DNA from: Planctomycetota bacterium
GTDB taxonomy: Bacteria; Planctomycetota; Phycisphaerae; WQYP01
Assembly: GCA_021780285.1 (NCBI GenBank)
Contig: JAJXZA010000196.1
Location: 1 to 5,372, forward strand
Direction of reading: 5' to 3'
DNA: 5,372 nt
The translations under genes were made by a program, and so were the position numbers. The notes beneath the pieces were generated by a model that searched no databases, was not told the origin of the DNA, and worked only from the letters and a program-made list of their open reading frames with translations. Positions 1 through 4,775 of the stretch are shown here, piece by piece. Position 1 is the first letter of the stretch, and each line of letters begins with the position of its first letter.

Positions 1-40
1 GCATGATGCTTAGCCCCAAAACCACTGGATCAAACCACAT
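1..40 (-). CDS. Possible start of a divergent gene, cut by the window edge (unknown product)
   Basis: Read on the minus strand, an ATG at 40-38 opens a frame that stays open to the left edge and gives MWFDPVVLGLSIM. This is a hydrophobic, membrane-like N-terminus. An AAGAGG Shine-Dalgarno-like element lies at 56-51, ten bases before this ATG. A second in-frame ATG at 49-47 is only one base from that element and is less likely. The position, divergent from alaS with the alaS promoter between, suits a real gene start. Only 13 codons are visible, so the product cannot be named. The MWFDP opening vaguely recalls YugP-like membrane zinc metallopeptidases, but that is a guess. No convincing minus-strand promoter was found. 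Confidence 0.3.
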   Translation of the reverse strand, partial: MWFDPVVLGLSIM

Positions 41-125
41 GCCACTCATACCTCTTGATGAAATGCGACCACACCGGCCGCAAACGGGGAGTCCGCGCGC
101 CAGGGATAAAATTACCGAAACTCCA

Positions 126-155
126 ACGGCGGTATGTTTGCGCTCTGGCCGCCGT
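126..155. promoter_or_regulatory. 7-bp inverted repeat straddling the alaS -35 element (possible operator)
   Basis: ACGGCGG at 126-132 and its exact reverse complement CCGCCGT at 149-155 are separated by 16 bases that contain the putative -35 hexamer. The arm centres are 23 bp apart, about two helical turns, a common geometry for a dimeric DNA-binding protein. A role as an operator is inference. In GC-rich DNA a 7-bp inverted repeat can arise by chance. Confidence 0.3.
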
Positions 156-165
156 CTGGTACAAT
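138..165 (+). promoter_or_regulatory. Extended -10 sigma70-type promoter for alaS
   Basis: TTGCGC at 138-143 is a fair -35 hexamer. A 16-base spacer separates it from TACAAT at 160-165, one mismatch from the TATAAT consensus. TG at 157-158 gives the extended -10 form TGnTACAAT. Transcription should begin near 172, leaving a leader of about 28 bases before the ATG at 200. This also argues against an earlier in-frame ATG at 134, which would lie upstream of the transcription start. Confidence 0.65.
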
Positions 166-185
166 ACGCGGCTCGGCTGTTTGCC

Positions 186-190
186 AGGAG
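186..190 (+). promoter_or_regulatory. Ribosome binding site of alaS
   Basis: AGGAG ends nine bases before the ATG at 200. It picks this ATG over the in-frame ATG at 134. The residues after the ATG at 200 (MKSRDVRKQFIDFF) match the usual AlaRS N-terminus. Confidence 0.8.
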
Positions 191-199
191 ATAAACCCC

Positions 200-3088
200 A
201 TGAAGTCGCGCGATGTTCGCAAGCAATTTATTGATTTCTTCGCCCAAAAGCATGGCCATACGTTTGTGCCATCCAGCCCGGTGGTGCCGCACGACGACCC
301 CACCCTGCTCTTTACCAACGCCGGCATGAATCAATTCAAGCCTTACTTTTTGGGCACCGCCAAAGCCCCCTGGACTCGCGTTGCCAATACGCAAAAGTGC
401 ATCCGCGCCGGCGGCAAGCACAACGACCTCGACGATGTCGGCCGTTCGCGCCGCCATCACACGTTTTTTGAGATGCTCGGCAACTGGAGCTTCGGCGATT
501 ACTTCAAGCAGGGCGCCATTGCCATGGCCTGGGAATTGCTCACACAGGTATGGAAGCTCGACCCCAAACGCCTGCATGTAACGGTGTACAAAGGCAACCC
601 ATCCGACGGAGTGCCGCCCGATGATGAGGCTGCGCGGCTGTGGCAGCAGATTGCCGGCATGCCCGAAGACCACATCCACCGCTTTGTGGATGACAACTTC
701 TGGGAAATGGGCGAAACCGGCCCGTGCGGCCCATGTACAGAAATTTTTATTGATCGCACGCCCGACTGCACCGGCGGGCCGCAGGTTAACGGCACCGACC
801 CGCGCGTGATGGAAATCTGGAACCTTGTTTTCATTCAATATAACCGCGGCTCCGACCGCAAACTCACCCCCCTGCCGGCCCAGCATGTAGACACCGGCAT
901 GGGACTCGAACGCATTTGCCAGGTGCTCGGCGGCTATGGCGACAACTACGCCACCGATTTATTCACCCCCATTTTTGATGCCATCGGCGATATCTGCGGC
1001 AAAAAATATGCGGGCCTGTTCCCCGATAAAGATCAGAAGCAGGAAGATGCCGAAACAAACCCCAACCTCGCACGCGATATTGGTTTTCGTGTTATCGCCG
1101 ACCATCTGCGTTGCCTTACCTTTGCCCTTACCGACGGGGCCATGCCCGGCAACGATGGCCGCGGCTATGTGCTGCGGCGCATCTTGCGGCGGGCGGTTCG
1201 CTTTGGCCGCCAGAACCTGGGCGTTACCGATCCGTTTCTGCATAAACTTACACCGGTGATTGTAGACATTATGGGCGATGCCTTCCCAGAGCTTAAGAAG
1301 AACCCGGCCCGCGTTGCAGAAATTATTCACGATGAAGAGCAGAGTTTCGGCCGCACGCTCGATAGAGGCCTGGAACTCTTCAAGCTCGCGGCGGCGGAAG
1401 CCCGCTCCACAGGAAAAGCTCCGCCGACGGTTTCCGCAGCCAACGCCTTTAAGCTGCACGACACTTATGGCTTTCCGATTGATTTAACGCAGGTGATGGC
1501 CCGCGAGCAGCATTTGGAAGTTGACGCAGCGGGTTACGAAACACTCATGCAGGAAGCCCGCGAAAAAGCACGGTCAGCCGGCAAAACATCACAAGACAAC
1601 CTCGCCGACTTACCGCCCGACATTCTCGCCGAACTCGCAAGGCTGCATGTCAGCGGCACCAACGATACCGCCAAATATCAGCACAAGGCTATTCGCAGCG
1701 ATGTAGCGGCAATATGGGATGGTGGGCGTTTGGTGGGTTCGCTGGCTGATGCCGGATCGAGCGCGGCGGTTCTTCTGCGGCAAACCAACTTTTATGCTGA
1801 AATGGGCGGACAAGTCGGCGACACCGGCGAGTTGCACGCGGACCACGGCGGCTGCTTTGAAGTGCGCGAAACACGAAGTGTCGGCGGCTATGTGCTGCAC
1901 CTTGGCATTTTGCGCAGCGGCAAACTCAACACCGGCGACACCGTCAGCGCCGAGGTGCATGGCGCCCGCCATCGTATCGAAAACAATCATACCGGCACCC
2001 ACCTGGCCAACTGGGCCTTGCGGGCGGTGCTCGGCGAGCATGTCGAGCAAAAAGGTTCGCTGGTTGATGCCGAAAAACTGCGATTCGACTTTGTACAGCC
2101 CAAGGCGCTCACCGACGCGCAAATTGCCGAGGTCGAAGCCCTGGTCAATAAATCTATTGCGGCTGATTTACCGGTGTACAGCCAGGTGGTTCCGCTGGAA
2201 GAAGGCCGAAAGATCAAGTCGCTGCGCGCGGTGTTCGGCGAAAAGTATCCGCCGCAGGTGCGGGTGGTAAGCGTGGGGGCGCCGGTAACCGAGCTTCTCG
2301 CCCAGCCCGACGACGCACGCTGGATGAATTACTCCATCGAGTTCTGCGGCGGCACGCATGTTGCCTCCACCAAGGCAATAGAAAACTTTGCCCTGGTTGC
2401 CGAAGAGTCGGTAAGCAAGGGCATTCGCCGCATTGTGGCCCTTACCGGCGCTGCCGGCAAAAAGGCTGCGGACCTCGCCGGCCGGATGGATTCTCTTATT
2501 ACGCAAAGCGCCGCGGCCGATGCGGCAGGTCTGCCCGCGGCCATCGCGGCGATTCAATCTCTGGCGCGCGAGCCGCACCTGCCGATGCTGCAGCGGCGCA
2601 AAGGCCAGCATGCGGTAGCCCAATTGCAGCAACGGCTGAAAGATCAACACAAAAAAGCCGGCGGCACCACGGGCGGCCCGGCTGCCGCCGAGATCGAACG
2701 CCTTCTTGGCGCGATAGAGCATGTTAACGGCACCGCACTGCTGGTGAGTTCGCTTCCGGAAGCGTCAGCCGATGTACTGCGCGGCGCAATGGACGCCATC
2801 AAGAAAAAACACACCCAAACGCCCCTGGCCATTCTTCTCGCCGGCGTATCGGTAGATCACGATAAGGACGGCAACCCCCTGCCCGCAAAAGTTAATTTGC
2901 TCGCGGCGGTAAGCGATGCCTTGGTTGGTAAGTTGGCTGCCGGCGATTGGGTTAAAGCGATTGCTCCTCTGGTGGGCGGCAGCGGCGGCGGACGGCCGCA
3001 GATGGCGATGGCCGGCGGCAAAGACACCGGCAAAGTAGCCGAGGCATTGGCCGCCGGGCGCGAACTTGCCCAGAACAAACTTGCCTGA
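200..3088 (+). CDS. alaS: Alanyl-tRNA synthetase
   Basis: This cytoplasmic class II synthetase charges tRNA-Ala with alanine and clears mischarged Ser/Gly-tRNA. The 962 residues are complete. The catalytic domain has motif 1 around TNAGMNQFKPYF (39-50), motif 2 with CIRAGGKHND (67-76, including Arg69) and FFEMLGNWSFGDYF (89-102), and motif 3 VDTGMGLERI (230-239). A helical tRNA-recognition part includes HDTYGFPIDLT (420-430). A beta-barrel carries TNFYAEMGGQVGD (529-541). The editing domain has all four zinc ligands: His597 and His601 (HTGTH), Cys716 and His720 (CGGTH). A helical linker leads to a C-Ala/DHHA1 domain ending in GGSGGGRPQMAMAGG (926-940). Typical bacterial enzymes, such as that of E. 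coli, have about 875 residues, so this one is long. Several segments recall eukaryotic AlaRS, including an insert before CGGTH. Start chosen from the RBS and homology. An FSR-like transporter follows after 39 bases. Confidence 0.97.
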   Translation: MKSRDVRKQFIDFFAQKHGHTFVPSSPVVPHDDPTLLFTNAGMNQFKPYFLGTAKAPWTRVANTQKCIRAGGKHNDLDDVGRSRRHHTFFEMLGNWSFGDYFKQGAIAMAWELLTQVWKLDPKRLHVTVYKGNPSDGVPPDDEAARLWQQIAGMPEDHIHRFVDDNFWEMGETGPCGPCTEIFIDRTPDCTGGPQVNGTDPRVMEIWNLVFIQYNRGSDRKLTPLPAQHVDTGMGLERICQVLGGYGDNYATDLFTPIFDAIGDICGKKYAGLFPDKDQKQEDAETNPNLARDIGFRVIADHLRCLTFALTDGAMPGNDGRGYVLRRILRRAVRFGRQNLGVTDPFLHKLTPVIVDIMGDAFPELKKNPARVAEIIHDEEQSFGRTLDRGLELFKLAAAEARSTGKAPPTVSAANAFKLHDTYGFPIDLTQVMAREQHLEVDAAGYETLMQEAREKARSAGKTSQDNLADLPPDILAELARLHVSGTNDTAKYQHKAIRSDVAAIWDGGRLVGSLADAGSSAAVLLRQTNFYAEMGGQVGDTGELHADHGGCFEVRETRSVGGYVLHLGILRSGKLNTGDTVSAEVHGARHRIENNHTGTHLANWALRAVLGEHVEQKGSLVDAEKLRFDFVQPKALTDAQIAEVEALVNKSIAADLPVYSQVVPLEEGRKIKSLRAVFGEKYPPQVRVVSVGAPVTELLAQPDDARWMNYSIEFCGGTHVASTKAIENFALVAEESVSKGIRRIVALTGAAGKKAADLAGRMDSLITQSAAADAAGLPAAIAAIQSLAREPHLPMLQRRKGQHAVAQLQQRLKDQHKKAGGTTGGPAAAEIERLLGAIEHVNGTALLVSSLPEASADVLRGAMDAIKKKHTQTPLAILLAGVSVDHDKDGNPLPAKVNLLAAVSDALVGKLAAGDWVKAIAPLVGGSGGGRPQMAMAGGKDTGKVAEALAAGRELAQNKLA

Positions 3089-3114
3089 TCATCCTGCGTT
3101 GCATTTACCTGATC

Positions 3115-3120
3115 GAAGGA
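3115..3120 (+). promoter_or_regulatory. Ribosome binding site supporting a GTG start
   Basis: GAAGGA lies seven bases upstream of GTG at 3128, and the spacer is a run of seven T (3121-3127). The next in-frame ATG falls inside the second membrane helix region (residue 62), so this site decides in favour of the GTG. No terminator or clear promoter is seen between alaS and here, which suggests read-through from alaS. Confidence 0.7.
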
Positions 3121-3127
3121 TTTTTTT

Positions 3128-4333
3128 GTGCCTTCCGACAACAACACCTCTGTGGCCATTGCCCATGACAACGCCGAGACAAATGCAACTGCACCACAAG
3201 ATTTTCGCCTGGGGTGGTTGGCCTGGTCTCATTTTTTGAACGATGGAGCCGCCTTTTACCTGCCCGGAATTTTGCCCGCGGTGCTGACCGCATTGCATGA
3301 GCCGGTGCGCATGGTCGGCGTGATTATGCTGGCCATGTACATTGGCCAGACACTTCAGCCGGTGGCGGGCCTGTGGGCCGACAAAATCGGCGGCAAAACG
3401 CTCGTGGTCGGCGGGCTGTTGCTTGCGTCGCTGGGGGCGGCGCTTGTGGGCCTCTCGCCCAATGTTTGGGTGCTCATGGCACTGCTGCTGGCCAGCGGGT
3501 TGGGCAGCACGTTGTTTCATCCACAGGCTTTGGCCCAGGTGCGGTCGCTGACGGTAAAACGCCACGGCATGGGCATGTCTCTGTTTTTAATCGGCGGCGA
3601 ACTCGGCCGCGGCATCTGGCCTTTTATCAGCAGCATTATTGTGGTGCGACTGGGGCTGCCGTACCTGTGGCTGCTGGCACTGCCAACGCTGCTTACCCTG
3701 CCCCTTTTTTATGGGCAGTTGCCGAGCTTGCCGCAGCGGCCCAAAGGCGCAAAGCCGGCGCATCTGCACTTTCGCGAGCATCGCCGGCCTTTTTGGGTGC
3801 TGGTAACGTATTCGACATTGCGCGCCTTGGTGGTATTTGGCACACTGGTGTTTATACCCATTATGTGGCGGCTGCGCGGCGGCGCACTGGTAAGCGGCGC
3901 ATCTATTCTTACCACTCTGCTGATTACCGGCATCATCGGCCAGGCCGCCGGTGGAACGCTCGGCGACAAGCTGGGTCGCAGGCATGTGCTGCAGGCAGCC
4001 GCCGCCCTGCTGCTGGTGCTTACGCCGCTGCTGCCGCTTACGCATGGATTTCTGCTGTGGGTTTTGGCTGCAGCGCTGGGCATACCGATGTTTGCAACGT
4101 TTTCGCCGACGCTGGTCATCGGGCAGGAAATCTTTTCTGAGAATCGGGCGCTGGGAGCCGGCATTGCCCTCGGATTTTCCAATGGGTTGGGCGCCATCGG
4201 ACTTTTGCCGCTCGGCTGGGTTGTTCAGCGGTTCGGCATCGGGACCTTGTTTGGCATTTTGACCGCAGCCGCGGGCCTCATGCTGGCGTCATCATTTTTA
4301 TTTTCGCCGAAGGTGCATCCCTCTATGAACTGA
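3128..4333 (+). CDS. MFS transporter, fosmidomycin-resistance (FSR)-like family
   Basis: A 401-residue inner-membrane protein, close in length to E. coli Fsr (about 406). After a hydrophilic N-terminus (1-26) about twelve hydrophobic segments can be drawn, roughly at 31-53, 62-83, 91-109, 112-130, 148-172, 177-195, 222-244, 253-278, 287-303, 307-328, 342-366 and 370-392, with a polar central loop at 196-220. MFS motif A appears twice, as GLWADKIGGK (81-90) and GTLGDKLGRR (276-285). FSR-type marks are SHFLNDG in helix 1 (34-40) and GLGSTLFHP (124-132) followed by a basic stretch and SLFLIGGELG (151-160). The family exports small molecules by proton antiport. Substrate here is unknown, and resistance to fosmidomycin should not be assumed. 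GTG start supported by GAAGGA. It lies 39 bases behind alaS and is probably in the same transcript; no functional link to alaS is evident. No clear terminator follows. Confidence 0.88.
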   Translation: MPSDNNTSVAIAHDNAETNATAPQDFRLGWLAWSHFLNDGAAFYLPGILPAVLTALHEPVRMVGVIMLAMYIGQTLQPVAGLWADKIGGKTLVVGGLLLASLGAALVGLSPNVWVLMALLLASGLGSTLFHPQALAQVRSLTVKRHGMGMSLFLIGGELGRGIWPFISSIIVVRLGLPYLWLLALPTLLTLPLFYGQLPSLPQRPKGAKPAHLHFREHRRPFWVLVTYSTLRALVVFGTLVFIPIMWRLRGGALVSGASILTTLLITGIIGQAAGGTLGDKLGRRHVLQAAAALLLVLTPLLPLTHGFLLWVLAAALGIPMFATFSPTLVIGQEIFSENRALGAGIALGFSNGLGAIGLLPLGWVVQRFGIGTLFGILTAAAGLMLASSFLFSPKVHPSMN

Positions 4334-4406
4334 CGGCGGTCAGGCACCAAACAAAAATAAAGATGATGCATCTTGGTCCTCGAAATTGAACGTCGCCCCA
4401 CAACGA

Positions 4407-4429
4407 GCCACGCGGTTAAGCCGCGTGGT
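4407..4429. repeat. Perfect 8-bp hairpin, REP-like palindrome
   Basis: CCACGCGG (4408-4415) pairs exactly with CCGCGTGG (4421-4428) around a TTAAG loop, and a G-T pair at 4407/4429 extends the stem. The downstream bases TCAAGCCCTTTG are not a T-run, so this is a poor intrinsic terminator for the transporter gene, although it could stabilise the 3' end of its mRNA. Confidence 0.6.
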
Positions 4430-4512
4430 CAAGCCCTTTGCTCTCCCCGGACGGCGGCAGCACAGCGACCGCACTCCACCAGCCCAATCGCCGTTGAGGC
4501 ATGGATGCCGAA

Positions 4513-4544
4513 ATCCCGATGGGGCAGGAGCCGCCTTTCGGGAT
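4513..4544. repeat. 7-bp inverted repeat with long loop
   Basis: ATCCCGA (4513-4519) is matched by TCGGGAT (4538-4544) across an 18-base loop. The right arm abuts the first copy of the direct repeat (4544-4564). Its function is unknown, and it may be part of the same repeat unit. Confidence 0.35.
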
Positions 4545-4564
4545 GCGGTGAACCCCCGTCGCCC
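4544..4564. repeat. Direct repeat, copy 1
   Basis: TGCGGTGAACC at the left and GTCGCCC at the right match the copy at 4674-4693 except for one substitution (G for T at 4550) and one extra C in the central C-run. The two copies begin 130 bases apart. Confidence 0.6.
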
Positions 4565-4610
4565 AGCGCCCTAAATTAAGTAATCCTCGTCGTCTCCGTG
4601 TCTCTGATTC

Positions 4611-4677
4611 TCTGCGCGCGACCGTCGCGCAGCACCCCGTAACCAAAAACCCTCTGCGTACATCTGCGTCATCTGCG
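4611..4677. repeat. TCTGCG short-unit series, partly at 9-10 base spacing
   Basis: TCTGCG occurs at 4611-4616, 4653-4658, 4663-4668 and 4672-4677. The last three are spaced 10 and 9 bases apart, and the last two share ATCTGCG. On the minus strand this reads as CGCAGAT-type units near the helical repeat length. The neighbouring CTCCGTGTCTCTG (4594-4606) looks like a related degenerate word. Confidence 0.5.
4612..4632. repeat. GC-rich inverted repeat
   Basis: CTGCGCG (4612-4618) pairs with CGCGCAG (4626-4632), leaving a 7-base loop. An alternative register pairs GCGCGA (4616-4621) with TCGCGC (4625-4630). No T-run follows, so this is not a good terminator. Confidence 0.5.
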
Positions 4678-4693
4678 GTTAACCCCGTCGCCC
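4674..4693. repeat. Direct repeat, copy 2
   Basis: TGCGGTTAACCCCGTCGCCC matches the copy at 4544-4564 with one substitution and one base fewer. Its left end overlaps the last TCTGCG unit, so the two repeat types are joined here. Confidence 0.6.
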
Positions 4694-4697
4694 GTCT

Positions 4698-4715
4698 CGC
4701 GGCCCGCGGGCCGCG
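4698..4715. repeat. 18-bp perfect palindrome upstream of the amidotransferase promoter
   Basis: CGCGGCCCGCGGGCCGCG is its own reverse complement over all 18 bases. Its centre lies about 50 bases before the expected transcription start of the next gene, a typical place for an upstream regulator site. A role as repeat debris or as a transcript-end hairpin is equally possible. Confidence 0.55.
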
Positions 4716-4741
4716 CTGTGCTCCCCAAGGCGGTGCGTCTC

Positions 4742-4750
4742 TGCTATAGT
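4742..4750 (+). promoter_or_regulatory. Extended -10 promoter element for the amidotransferase gene
   Basis: TGCTATAGT contains the extended -10 TG and TATAGT (4745-4750), one mismatch from TATAAT. No good -35 hexamer lies at the right distance, which is tolerable for extended -10 promoters. Transcription would start near 4757, giving a leader of about 19 bases to the ATG at 4776 or about 34 bases to the GTG at 4791. Confidence 0.45.
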
Positions 4751-4775
4751 CAAGTGCTGGAGAAATCGCCAACCG

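Larger units (their letters stand above)
4389..4715. repeat. Composite REP-like intergenic repeat block (edges uncertain)
   Basis: This block packs together words that look like dispersed intergenic repeats: a CCACGCGG hairpin, an ATCCCGA/TCGGGAT inverted repeat, two near-identical 20-21 base direct repeats, a CTCCGTGTCTCTG word (4594-4606), TCTGCG units, and an 18-bp palindrome. A related GTCGCCCC word also occurs at 4392-4399, just left of the first hairpin. From memory, minus-strand words such as CAGAGACACGGAG and CCGCAGATGACGCAGAT recur in intergenic DNA of planctomycetes and other environmental bacteria and produce false hypothetical proteins. Whether this block is repeated elsewhere in this genome cannot be seen from the window. 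Confidence 0.5.
4334..4775. other. Non-coding, repeat-rich spacer between the transporter and amidotransferase genes
   Basis: No convincing gene lies in these 442 bases. A 144-codon frame exists on the minus strand (4850-4416), but its product is rich in Arg and low-complexity, it crosses the repeats, and it runs over the promoter and start of the next gene, so it looks spurious. The spacer holds at least four inverted repeats, one imperfect direct repeat pair, a short tandem-like TCTGCG series and, at its right end, a -10 promoter element. No canonical rho-independent terminator with a plus-strand T-run was found for the upstream transporter gene. Confidence 0.7.

Noticed and set aside
3..194. 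Plus-strand 63-residue open frame upstream of alaS
   Set aside because: Its product is low-complexity and Arg/Pro-rich with no family resemblance, and it overlaps the alaS promoter and RBS. No good RBS could be seen since it begins at the edge.
134..199. In-frame upstream extension of alaS starting at ATG 134
   Set aside because: It would start within the promoter, before the predicted transcription start. The ATG at 200 has a good AGGAG and begins the conserved AlaRS N-terminus.
959..1459. Minus-strand 166-residue open frame inside alaS, and similar long frames inside alaS and the transporter gene
   Set aside because: These are shadows of strongly conserved coding sequence on the plus strand, with no independent RBS or protein-family signal.
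3081..3114. Repeated TTGCCTGATC / TTACCTGATC around the alaS stop codon
   Set aside because: It is a single 9-of-10 match over a short distance, easily due to chance, and has no clear role.
4346..4376. AAGATG/CATCTT hairpin (4360-4374) with a T-rich tail when read on the minus strand, as a terminator
   Set aside because: The stem is only 6 bp and AT-rich, with a 3-base loop. The T-rich tail serves only minus-strand transcription, where no credible gene lies upstream. It does not terminate the plus-strand transporter gene.
4594..4693. CRISPR-like array
   Set aside because: The repeated units are only 6-7 bases with 2-4 base gaps, and the two longer repeats are a single pair. There are no regular spacers and no cas genes.
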